Shown here: piece after piece, positions 56,802-64,000 of the stretch
Numbering within the stretch: position 1 is the stretch's first letter
Layout: each line of letters begins with the position of its first letter
Assembly (NCBI RefSeq): GCF_001879695.1
Contig: NZ_MNBL01000041.1
Location: 124,001 to 188,000, forward strand
Reading direction: 5' to 3'
Origin: Nioella sediminis
Lineage (GTDB): Bacteria > Pseudomonadota > Alphaproteobacteria > Rhodobacterales > Rhodobacteraceae
DNA length: 64,000 nucleotides
The notes under the pieces: generated by a model
Seen by the model: only the letters and a program-made list of their open reading frames with translations
The model's database searches: none
What the model was told of the DNA's origin: nothing
Position numbers and translations under genes: made by a program

Positions 56802-57916
56802 GTCGGTCTCTCCCATTCCCGAACGGCGGATTGCCCGTCCGCTTCCGTGATCTCAAACGCCTGCGCCCGGTCGCCCAGTTCCGCGAACAGTTCCGGCCCG
56901 GTGCCGGTCATCCAGGCCTGTCCGCCAAGCGCGCAGATCTCATCGAACAGCGCCGCGCGCCTGCCAGCGTCCAGATGCGCCGCCACCTCGTCGAGCAAGA
57001 CGAGCGGCGCAACACCGGTCTCGGCCTTCAATGCGCGGGCATTGGCAAGGATCAGCGAAATGAGCAGCGCCTTCTGCTCCCCCGTCGAACACAGCCGCGC
57101 CTCGGTCTGTTTCACGGCATAGACCGCGCCAAGATCGCTGCGATGCGGGCCAATCAGGCTGCGCCCGGCGGCCATGTCGCGGGGGCGGGACTGCATATGC
57201 GCGGTGGCGAAGTCGTCGGCAGTCACCAGCCCCTCGCTGCCCTCGCCCTCGATCAGGGACAGCTCTGCCACCGGAAAGGCCGTTTCGGCGCCTTCCTGCG
57301 CCTCGGTCAGCCGTGCAACAGCCCCTGCCCTATACCGCGTGATTCGCTCCGCGGCGTCCGACATCTGCGCCTCGACCGCCTCGTACCACATAGCATCGCG
57401 CACCATGTCCTTGAGCATCCGGTTGCGTTCGCGCATGGCCTTCTCATGGGTCAGAACCGCCTCGCCATGATCGGGGAAAAAGCTCATGGTCATCCGGTCG
57501 AGAAACCGCCGCCGCCCCTCGGCCCCTTCGATCCAGAGGCGGTCCTGCGCCGGGATCAGCCAGACGATCCGCGCGAGGCCCGCCAACGCCAGTTGCGGCT
57601 CGGGCTTGCCGTCGATCTTGAGGCTACGCGATTGCCCCGCCTCGGCGCCTATCTCCAGCTCATGAAAGCGTCCGCCGGTGACCAGCTCGGCCCTGATCTT
57701 CCAGCCAAGCGCCTCGGGCCGCCGTGCCATTTCCTCCGCCGCCGCACGGCGCAGCCCGCGACCGGGGGACAAGAGCGACACCGCCTCGAGGATATTGGTC
57801 TTGCCCGCCCCATTGGGACCAAACAGAGCCACGGGCCGCCCATCCAGCACCATCGCCGCCCGCTTATGCGACCGGAAATGCGAGAGGCTCAGCGCCCGCA
57901 CGTAAGTGCCCGCCAT
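56798..57916 (-). CDS. recF: DNA replication and repair protein RecF
   Basis: 372 residues, full length. Walker A is ALFGPNGAGKTNILEAVSL, the signature-like segment is around STGEQKALLISLILANARAL and Walker B is PLVLLDEVAAHLDAGRR. RecF helps RecO and RecR load RecA at gaps. It follows dnaN in the standard dnaA-dnaN-recF order. The VOC gene starts in its last codons. Confidence 0.95.
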   Translation of the reverse strand: MAGTYVRALSLSHFRSHKRAAMVLDGRPVALFGPNGAGKTNILEAVSLLSPGRGLRRAAAEEMARRPEALGWKIRAELVTGGRFHELEIGAEAGQSRSLKIDGKPEPQLALAGLARIVWLIPAQDRLWIEGAEGRRRFLDRMTMSFFPDHGEAVLTHEKAMRERNRMLKDMVRDAMWYEAVEAQMSDAAERITRYRAGAVARLTEAQEGAETAFPVAELSLIEGEGSEGLVTADDFATAHMQSRPRDMAAGRSLIGPHRSDLGAVYAVKQTEARLCSTGEQKALLISLILANARALKAETGVAPLVLLDEVAAHLDAGRRAALFDEICALGGQAWMTGTGPELFAELGDRAQAFEITEADGQSAVREWERPT

Positions 57917-57924
57917 GCCCCTCT

Positions 57925-57958
57925 CCTTCTTCTTGGGTCAAATACTCCCGCCGGAGGC
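57925..57958 (-). repeat. hairpin plus T-run intergenic element (copy 2)
   Basis: On the minus strand it reads GCCTCCGGCGGGAGTATTTG and then ACCCAAGAAGAAGG, close to copy 1 (9707) and copy 3 (59292). Just downstream of dnaN an AT-rich perfect hairpin (57959-57978, 8-bp arms ACGATTTT) adjoins it. In this orientation the element could terminate dnaN transcription. Confidence 0.75.
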
Positions 57959-57984
57959 ACGATTTTTACAAAAATCGTTCTACC

Positions 57985-59103
57985 TCACACGCGCATCGGC
58001 ATCACGACATAGACCGCGCTTGTGTCATTGCCCTCGCGCATCAGCGTCGGGTCTCCGGAGGAGTTAAACAAGAACACCGCGTTTTCCCGGTCCACCTGGC
58101 TGGCGATCTCCAGCAGGTATTTCGCGTTGAACCCGATCTCCAGCTTCTCGTCGCCATAGGCCACGGCCAGTTCTTCCTCTGCCGCGCCGCTGTCGGGGGC
58201 GTTGACGGACAGGATCAGCCGGTCTTCGTCGAGCGACAGTTTCACCGCGCGCGAGCGTTCCGAAGACACCGTTGCCACCCGGTCCACGGCCTTGGCGAAC
58301 TCACTGGCATCGACCTCCATCCGGCGGGTGTTCCCCATGGGAATCACGCGCGTGTAGTCGGGGAAGGTGCCGTCGATGACCTTAGAGGTCAGAGTGATAT
58401 CCGGTGTGGCGAAGCGCACCTTGGTTTCAGAGACCGAGACCGCGATTGTCATCTCGTCATCATCCAGCAGCTTGCGCAGCTCGCCCACTGTCTTGCGGGG
58501 CACGATCACGCCGGGCATGTTTTCCGCGCCCTGCGGCAGCGGCATGTCCACGCGCGCCAGCCGATGACCGTCGGTCGCCACGCAGCGCAGGGCCGGTCCG
58601 TCTTCGCCCTGGGCCACATGCATGTAGACGCCGTTAAGGTAATAGCGCGTCTCCTCGGTCGAGATCGCGAATTTCGACTTGTCGAAAAGCCTGCGCAGAT
58701 CGGGCGCCTTGGCCGAGAAATTGGCGCTGTATTCCGAGGAGGTCATCACCGGGAAATCTTCGCGCGGCAGGGTCGCCAGCTGGAAGGAGGAGCGGCCCGC
58801 ATTGACCTCCAGCCGACCAGAGGTGCCATCGTCGGAGAGCTGCACAAGCGCGCCGTCGGGCAGCTTGCGCACGATTTCATGCAGGGTCACGGCGGAAACG
58901 GTTGTCGCGCCGGGGCGTTCCACCACGGCGGCGGTCTTGTCCACCACTTCGATATCGAGGTCGGTCGCGCGGAAGCTGGCGGTGTCGCCCTCGGCCTCGA
59001 TCAGCACATTGGCCAGGATCGGAATGGTGTTGCGGCGTTCCACAACGGACTGGGCCTGCGATACGGCCTTAAGCAATGCCGCGCGTTCGATACTGATTTT
59101 CAT
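57985..59103 (-). CDS. dnaN: DNA polymerase III beta sliding clamp
   Basis: 372 residues from the ATG at 59103; the longer open frame is through dnaA-side intergenic DNA. Starts MKISIERAALLKAVSQAQSV, has RNTIPILANVLIEAEG, and ends with the clamp C-terminus VMPMRV. The ring-shaped dimer tethers Pol III to DNA. It is flanked on both sides by copies of the same intergenic element in inverted orientation. Confidence 0.97.
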   Translation of the reverse strand: MKISIERAALLKAVSQAQSVVERRNTIPILANVLIEAEGDTASFRATDLDIEVVDKTAAVVERPGATTVSAVTLHEIVRKLPDGALVQLSDDGTSGRLEVNAGRSSFQLATLPREDFPVMTSSEYSANFSAKAPDLRRLFDKSKFAISTEETRYYLNGVYMHVAQGEDGPALRCVATDGHRLARVDMPLPQGAENMPGVIVPRKTVGELRKLLDDDEMTIAVSVSETKVRFATPDITLTSKVIDGTFPDYTRVIPMGNTRRMEVDASEFAKAVDRVATVSSERSRAVKLSLDEDRLILSVNAPDSGAAEEELAVAYGDEKLEIGFNAKYLLEIASQVDRENAVFLFNSSGDPTLMREGNDTSAVYVVMPMRV

Positions 59104-59326
59104 GTCCCTGGCTCCGACGATATGCGGGGCGGCGAGGGTAGCCTCTCCGCCCGCAAGCACAAGTGTTTTTTCGAGTGTCCCCAATGCCGGGCCAAGGTCA
59201 ATGGGGCGGGTGGAAAAAACCGGGGAAATGAGGCGAGATGCCGGGTTTCGCCGCCTTACGGCGTCGACCCGGGCGGGGGCGCTGCCCCCGCACCCCCGGA
59301 GTATTTTCGCCAAGAAGAAGGAGCGA
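59104..59326. repeat. dnaA-dnaN intergenic region with two repeat blocks
   Basis: Holds a diverged copy (59245-59269) of the 26-bp block seen at 21-46 and 9561-9586, with a CGCCG/CGGCG hairpin. It also holds copy 3 of the hairpin-plus-T-run element (59292-59323), directly after the dnaA stop. No gene is visible. Confidence 0.7.
59292..59323 (+). repeat. hairpin plus T-run intergenic element (copy 3)
   Basis: ACCCCCGGAGTATTTTCGCC followed by AAGAAGAAGGA, a variant that keeps the GGAGTATTT and CAAGAAGAAGG parts but has lost most of the GC stem. Copies 1 and 2 are at 9707 and 57925. Confidence 0.7.
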
Positions 59327-60715
59327 TCAGGCTTCCAGCATCCGCCGCAGCAGTTCCGCGTCCTCGGCAATCTGGCTGTCGACCGAGATCAGTTCTTCGA
59401 TCTTGCGCACGCCGTGCAGGATCGTGGTGTGATCGCGCCCGCCGAATTTGCGCCCGATCTCGGGCAGGCTACGGGTGGTCAGCTTCTTGCACAGATACAT
59501 GGCCATCTGCCGGGGCCGCGCGATATTGCGGGCGCGGGATGGGCTCATCAGGTCGGACTGACGCAGGTGGTAATGTTCGCAGGTCTTCTTGATGATCTCG
59601 TCCATGGTGACCTTGCGGTCAGACGCGCGCAGGATGTCGGACAGGCATTCTTGCGTCAGGTCCATGGTGATCTCGCAGCCGATCAGGTCGGCAAAGGCGA
59701 AGAGCCGTGTCAGCGCGCCCTCCAGAACCCGGACATTGGAGGAAATGCGATGCGCGATAAACTCCAACACGCCGGACGCGATCTTGAGATCGGGGGTACG
59801 TTCGCGCTGCGCCTCGACCTTCTGCTGCAGGATGCCGAGCCGCAATTCGTAGTCCGTGGGGTGCAGGTCGACGACAAGGCCGCATTGCAGGCGAGAAGCG
59901 ATGCGATTGTCCAGCTCTTCCATATCCACGGGCGCGCGGTCGCCGGAAATGATGATCTGTTTGCCCAGTTCCACCAGTGCGTTGAAGGTGTGGAAGAATT
60001 CCTCCTGCGTGGAGTTCTTGCCCGCGATGAACTGCACGTCATCGACCATCAGTACGTCGATCGAGCGGAAGACCTCCTTGAAGGACAGCGTGTCCTGGTC
60101 GCGCAGCGCGCGGATGAAGCGGTACATGAACTGTTCCGCAGACAGGTAGATGACCTTGAGATCGGGCTTGTTGTTGCGCAGTTCCCACGCGATGGCGTGC
60201 ATCAGGTGGGTCTTGCCGAGACCGACCCCGCCATAAAGAAACAGCGGATTGAACGAGACCGGGCCGCCCTCTGCCACGCGGCGCGCGGCGGCATGGGCCA
60301 ATTCATTGGGCTTGCCGACGACGAAATCGGCGAATGTGAAGTTGGCGTTCAGGGTCGATTCCGGCAGCTCCTGCGCAGGGGTGGTGGCAGGCGCGGAACG
60401 CGTGCCATTCGCGGCGGGCTTGGGTGCCGTCTTGGCCACGGGCTCGACCTGGGTCGCGCCATTGGCCCTGCCTTGCGCATCGACGGAAAACTCGATCCGG
60501 TCCACCTCGGCCCCGGCAGACATCATGTGCCGCAGGATCACGTCGCCGAAATGCTGGGACACCCAGGTGCCGATGAAACTGGTGGGCACGACGAGCTGTG
60601 CAGTGCGGCCTTCGATCCCTTCAAAGGTTATCGGATCAATCCAGGCCGAAAAATTGTTCTTTCCAACCGATTTCAGCAGTTCGCCCCGAACGTGCCCCCA
60701 TTCGTCTTGTGTCAT
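59327..60715 (-). CDS. dnaA: chromosomal replication initiator DnaA
   Basis: 462 residues. Domain I starts MTQDEWGHVRGELLKSVGKN. A Pro/Ala-rich linker (about 90-120) precedes the AAA+ domain (LFLYGGVGLGKTHLMHAIAW, VLMVDDVQFIAGKNSTQEEF). The DNA-binding signature GGRDHTTILHGVRKIEEL lies at the C-terminus. It begins chromosome replication by binding DnaA boxes at oriC. It is followed by dnaN and recF; upstream is a 630-base gap to rpsT. Confidence 0.98.
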   Translation of the reverse strand: MTQDEWGHVRGELLKSVGKNNFSAWIDPITFEGIEGRTAQLVVPTSFIGTWVSQHFGDVILRHMMSAGAEVDRIEFSVDAQGRANGATQVEPVAKTAPKPAANGTRSAPATTPAQELPESTLNANFTFADFVVGKPNELAHAAARRVAEGGPVSFNPLFLYGGVGLGKTHLMHAIAWELRNNKPDLKVIYLSAEQFMYRFIRALRDQDTLSFKEVFRSIDVLMVDDVQFIAGKNSTQEEFFHTFNALVELGKQIIISGDRAPVDMEELDNRIASRLQCGLVVDLHPTDYELRLGILQQKVEAQRERTPDLKIASGVLEFIAHRISSNVRVLEGALTRLFAFADLIGCEITMDLTQECLSDILRASDRKVTMDEIIKKTCEHYHLRQSDLMSPSRARNIARPRQMAMYLCKKLTTRSLPEIGRKFGGRDHTTILHGVRKIEELISVDSQIAEDAELLRRMLEA

Positions 60716-61348
60716 CCTGTTCCCGTCATTCTTCTGACACGGTCCTTTGCGGACCTGTGCGGGCGATCCGTTTGCCGCCCTAACCCTTTGCCTTCACGGT
60801 CCCCGCAGTCCGTGTCACCCTGCGCATGACTGATGCGGAACCCGCACCTTGCCCCGCCATGCGCAAGAAAGGGAAACGACCGAACCCGGCCGATCAGATA
60901 CCCCGATCCTGACAAACACGCACTGTCACCCGGCTCTGACGGCCGTGTGGTGATTCGTGCGAATATTCCCAGGTTGGAGGTCTCCGGACATGCGCTTAGG
61001 CGTCGGTTTGGTCCCGACTGGCCACAGACGCACCCTGAAAATCATGATACAGTGCCAACTGAACCAGATCTTCAGGCCTCAGGCGCGGCGATAGGGTAAA
61101 TCCGTCCCCAAGAGAGTTTCCCCTCAGCACTATCCGCGCCCGATGTCCCCCCAGACTATGTGAATCGCTGAAACCTAAGCTAGCGGGACTCACGCGATCC
61201 TTTCAACGAAACTTCGCGCTTGACTCTGAGCTATCTGGAAACGAATCCGCCGGGCCCATTCTAAGGGTGCCGAGAACAAGGAAATTTCGCCAAACAAAAA
61301 AGGCGCCCCCAATGGGACGCCTTGTTTTCAAGGTGTTGCAGCCTTGCC
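60716..61348. promoter_or_regulatory. dnaA-rpsT intergenic region
   Basis: 633 bases. I found no perfect TTATCCACA box on either strand. A palindrome GGTCC-TTTGC-GGACC (60741-60755) and a related repeat starting CACGGTCC about 58 bases away lie just upstream of dnaA and may be regulatory. The open frame 60996-61193 (minus) lacks a good start and resembles nothing I know. The end near rpsT has its terminator. Whether oriC lies here is undecided. Confidence 0.55.
61295..61323 (-). terminator. Rho-independent terminator after rpsT
   Basis: On the minus strand AAGGCGTCCC and GGGGGCGCCTT pair with one mismatched position around a 3-base loop, followed by a T-run of four or more. It lies 26 bases past the rpsT stop. 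Confidence 0.85.
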
Positions 61349-61615
61349 TCAGGCGCCGAGCGCTTTCACGCGGGCCGACAGGCGAGACATCTTGCGGGCA
61401 ACGGTGTTCTTGTGCAGGACGCCTTTGGTGACGCCGCGCATCAGCTCGGGCTGAGCTTCGCGCAGGGCAGCGGCAGCGGCGGTCTGATCGCCGGAGGCGA
61501 TGGCTTCTTCCACTTTGCGCAGGTAGGTGCGGATGCGCGAACGGCGGGCTTTGTTGACGGCGTAGCGGCGCTCGTTCTGGCGGGCGCGTTTCTTGGCTTG
61601 GGGCGAATTTGCCAT
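61349..61615 (-). CDS. rpsT: 30S ribosomal protein S20
   Basis: 88 residues, highly basic and Ala/Arg-rich, starting [20 protein letters not shown] and containing [20 protein letters not shown]20 binds 16S rRNA early in 30S assembly. It lies upstream of dnaA on the same strand and has its own terminator. Confidence 0.98.
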   Translation of the reverse strand: MANSPQAKKRARQNERRYAVNKARRSRIRTYLRKVEEAIASGDQTAAAAALREAQPELMRGVTKGVLHKNTVARKMSRLSARVKALGA

Positions 61616-61816
61616 GTGTCGGGTCCCTTCGTGGGTTCGATTGAAATTTCAAATGCGCATCAAGCCCACGACCCGGGTTCCGTAACCGGCTCTCTGGCCA
61701 AAGCGGGCCTCACACGCATGTCTGGCGGCGCTATTAGGCCAAACCTGTCGGAAAGGGAAGACCTAAAGCGGTCAAGCCCGCTAGGGTGGCACAAGTTAAC
61801 CAGCCGAGGGGATACC

Positions 61817-62869
61817 GTGCAGCATCTTTCCAATCCGTTCCGTGGCCAGGGCCTGACAAATCTCTCCGGTGCCCCGGCGCCGTCCACCGATGCAGAGGCG
61901 GTGGCAAAACTGTTGGCCCAATGCCCGGCCCATGCAACCACGCCGCTTACGTCTGCCCCGGCTCTGGCGGCGCGGGCCGGGGTCGGCGCGCTTTGGGTCA
62001 AGGATGAACGGGGCCGGATGGGGCTTGGCAGTTTCAAGGCGCTTGGCGCGGCCTATGTCATTGCCTGCGATGCGGTTGCAACGGGGGCAGAGGATCTGTC
62101 GACCGCATTGGCAGGCCGCACCTACATCACCGCAAGCGCGGGCAATCACGGCATGTCCGTGGCCGCAGGGGCGCGGATCTTCGGGGCGCGGGCGATTGTT
62201 CATATCGCCGACACCGTACCGGAAAGCTTTGCCGAACGGCTGCGCGACAAGGGGGCCGAGGTGGTTCGCGCCGGTGCGGAATATGAGGCGTCCATGGCAC
62301 TGGCGGCCGAATCGGCTGAAACGAACGGCCACATCCTGCTGTCGGACAGTTCCTGGCCCGGCTACATGGACCGCCCGCACCGGCTGATGGAGGGCTATCT
62401 GCAGATGGCTGCCGAGGCGCTGGATGACTGCCCCGAGCCGCCCACCCATGTCTTCCTTCAAGCGGGCGTTGGCGGACTTGCGGGCGCGGTCGCGGCCTTG
62501 GTGCGCAAGCGTTTGGGCGACGCCCCGCGTATCGTGGTAGTGGAACCGGACGCCGCGCCTGCAATCTTCAATTCGATAAAAGCGGGGGGCTTTGTCACCA
62601 CGAGCGGGCCGGTCTCGGCCATGGGGCGGCTCGACTGCAAGGAGGCCTCGCTGATCGCGCTGACGGGTCTGTCACGGGATGCCGATGACTTTCTGCTGAT
62701 CACGGAAGAGGAAGCCGCAGACGCCTTGGGGCCGATGGCCGCGGAAGGGCTGGAAGGCTCCGAATCCGGGGTCGCGGGCGTTGCGGGTGTATTGGCTGCG
62801 GACGCGGCGTCGCTTGGCCTTGGCCCGGACTCTCGCGTGCTGTGTTTCCTATCGGAGGGGCCTGCATGA
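61817..62869 (+). CDS. PLP-dependent ammonia-lyase (diaminopropionate ammonia-lyase/threonine dehydratase type)
   Basis: 350 residues from a GTG at 61817; the frame is open further upstream but runs back over rpsT. The fold-type II PLP-binding Lys is in GLGSFKALGAAYV. Also ASAGNHGMSVAAGARIFGA and AGVGGLAGAVAALVRKRLG, typical of diaminopropionate ammonia-lyase-like enzymes, which release ammonia to give pyruvate. The exact substrate is uncertain. The M24 gene begins in its last codons (4-base overlap). Confidence 0.85.
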   Translation: MQHLSNPFRGQGLTNLSGAPAPSTDAEAVAKLLAQCPAHATTPLTSAPALAARAGVGALWVKDERGRMGLGSFKALGAAYVIACDAVATGAEDLSTALAGRTYITASAGNHGMSVAAGARIFGARAIVHIADTVPESFAERLRDKGAEVVRAGAEYEASMALAAESAETNGHILLSDSSWPGYMDRPHRLMEGYLQMAAEALDDCPEPPTHVFLQAGVGGLAGAVAALVRKRLGDAPRIVVVEPDAAPAIFNSIKAGGFVTTSGPVSAMGRLDCKEASLIALTGLSRDADDFLLITEEEAADALGPMAAEGLEGSESGVAGVAGVLAADAASLGLGPDSRVLCFLSEGPA

Positions 62870-64000
62870 CGCGCGGTTTCCCCGAGGCGGAGTTCGCGGC
62901 CCGCGTCGCCCGCGCGCAGGCTTTGATGGCCGACCATGGCCTGGCGGCGCTGCTGCTGACGACGGAACCGGAGGTGCGGTATTTCACCGGCTACATCACC
63001 CGGTTCTGGGAAAGCCCGACGCGGCCCTGGTTCGTGGTGCTGCCCGCAAGCGGAAAACCCATTGCGGTGATCCCTGCCATCGGCGCGCCCGTGATGGCCC
63101 GCACCTGGGTCGAGGACATCCGCACCTGGCGCGCGCCCGATCTGAGCGACGATGGCGTCAGCCTGCTGGCGGACACGCTGCGCGAGGTTGCGGGCGACGG
63201 GCCGGTTGGGCTGCCCATGGGGCATGAGACCCATTTGCGGATGCCGCTTGCGGACTACGCGCGGCTTGGGGAATCGGTAAATCTGGTGTCCGACCAAGGG
63301 ATTATGCGGTCCCTGCGGCTGGTGAAATCCGAAGCGGAGATCGACAAGATCCGCACCGCCTGCGCGGTGGCGGGCCGGGCCTTTGACCGGGTGGGAGAGA
63401 TCGCTGCGGCGGGCGTGCCGCTGTCGCAGGTATTTCGCCGGTTCCAGATGCTGTGTCTGGAGGAAGGCGCGGATTGGGTGCCTTACCTCGCGGGCGGCGC
63501 GGGGCCTTTGGGATATGACGATGTGATCTCGCCTGCCTCTGACACGCCCTTGGCTGTGGGGGATGTGCTGATGCTGGATACCGGGCTGGTCGTGGACGGG
63601 TATTTCTGCGACTACGACCGGAATTTCGGGATCGGGGCAGTCGATCCGCGTTGCCTTGACGGGCACCGGAAACTGATCGAAGCCGTTGATCGCGCAATGG
63701 AAATCGCACGTCCCGGTGCCACGGCAGCAGATCTGTTTCACGCGATGGACACGGTTCTGACCGGCAGCGCGGGCGGGTCAGAGGCAGGGCGTTATGGCCA
63801 TGGGTTGGGGATGCAACTGACGGAATGGCCCTCTCTCATTCCCGATGACCACACGGTTCTGCAGCCCGGAATGGTGCTGACGCTGGAGCCGGGGGTGGAG
63901 ATTGCGGACGGTCAAGTCCTTGTTCACGAAGAGAATATTGTCATCCGAGAGGCAGGGCCGGAGCGGCTTTCCCCCTTCTCGGCCCCAGAGTTGAGGATCC
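62866..64000 (+). CDS. M24-family Xaa-Pro peptidase-like protein (cut by window edge)
   Basis: At least 378 residues, continuing past the window end, starting MTRGFPEAEFAARVARAQAL. A creatinase-type N-domain (to about 150) precedes the pita-bread catalytic domain. Metal ligands are visible: Asp in LMLDTGLVVDGYF, Asp in CDYDRNFGIG, His in YGHGLGMQLTEWPS, Glu in LTLEPGVE and Glu in VHEENIV. It hydrolyses Xaa-Pro peptides or a related amide such as ectoine or creatine-type compounds; the context with a PLP lyase fits amino-acid breakdown. Confidence 0.88.
   Translation, partial: MTRGFPEAEFAARVARAQALMADHGLAALLLTTEPEVRYFTGYITRFWESPTRPWFVVLPASGKPIAVIPAIGAPVMARTWVEDIRTWRAPDLSDDGVSLLADTLREVAGDGPVGLPMGHETHLRMPLADYARLGESVNLVSDQGIMRSLRLVKSEAEIDKIRTACAVAGRAFDRVGEIAAAGVPLSQVFRRFQMLCLEEGADWVPYLAGGAGPLGYDDVISPASDTPLAVGDVLMLDTGLVVDGYFCDYDRNFGIGAVDPRCLDGHRKLIEAVDRAMEIARPGATAADLFHAMDTVLTGSAGGSEAGRYGHGLGMQLTEWPSLIPDDHTVLQPGMVLTLEPGVEIADGQVLVHEENIVIREAGPERLSPFSAPELRI

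Noticed and set aside
60996-61193. Small minus-strand open frame in the dnaA-rpsT gap
   Set aside because: No convincing start or family; likely chance in high-GC DNA.

Overview
This window is high-GC alphaproteobacterial DNA, most likely from the Rhodobacterales (Roseobacter group). The evidence is gene order and content: regB divergent from senC-regA, tsaE-amgK-murU-addB-addA, dnaA-dnaN-recF near gyrB and rpsT, tandem dimethylglycine-dehydrogenase-like/GcvT flavoproteins with a non-pyrrolysine MttB homologue, and a CtrA-type TTAA-N7-TTAA box. No rRNA, tRNA, CRISPR array or prophage is visible. The left edge is intergenic DNA next to a type I secretion adaptor. The right edge cuts an M24 peptidase gene.

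Layout. 0.05-3.1 kb: type I secretion adaptor and ABC ATPase. 3.3-4.7 kb: mlaA-mlaC lipid-asymmetry genes. 4.7-6.9 kb: class A penicillin-binding protein. 7.2-8.9 kb: glnK-amtB. 9.0-9.4 kb: thioredoxin. 9.8-18.2 kb: a minus-strand operon tsaE-amgK-murU-addB-addA that joins tRNA modification, cell-wall sugar recycling and double-strand-break repair. 18.3-22.7 kb: a kinase-less PAS protein and the RegB/SenC/RegA redox system. 22.7-27.4 kb: small lipoprotein, LysR regulator, HD and GNAT enzymes, a tiny disordered protein and ahcY.

27.5-30.6 kb is a lower-GC accessory patch. It holds a nucleotidyltransferase toxin-like gene with a 68-residue partner, a stand-alone Hint-domain protein and an orphan BrnA antitoxin. 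30.7-33.8 kb is mutL-rmuC, followed by an IS481-type transposase scrap and a DUF2256 mini-gene. 34.2-41.2 kb holds nicotinamidase, a CDGSH/glutamate-synthase fusion, an FAD oxidoreductase, a winged-helix regulator with a degenerate hydrolase domain, TrhO and an AbrB-type membrane protein.

41.3-50.1 kb is a tight six-gene operon: XRE-cupin regulator, two DMGDH/GcvT proteins, homocysteine S-methyltransferase, a PEP-mutase/isocitrate-lyase family enzyme and an MttB-family methyltransferase. It looks like a demethylation pathway for an N-methylated compound and is the best candidate for an undescribed system. No corrinoid protein or transporter is encoded with it. 50.1-61.6 kb holds core replication genes (gyrB, recF, dnaN, dnaA, rpsT) with small accessory genes between them. 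The end holds a PLP-dependent lyase and the M24 peptidase.

Three families of intergenic repeats recur: a 26-bp palindrome-rich block, a GTAC array with 11-bp period, and a motif resembling a short hairpin plus T-run found beside addA and on both sides of dnaN. Functions are inferred from motifs and remembered families; no database search was run.
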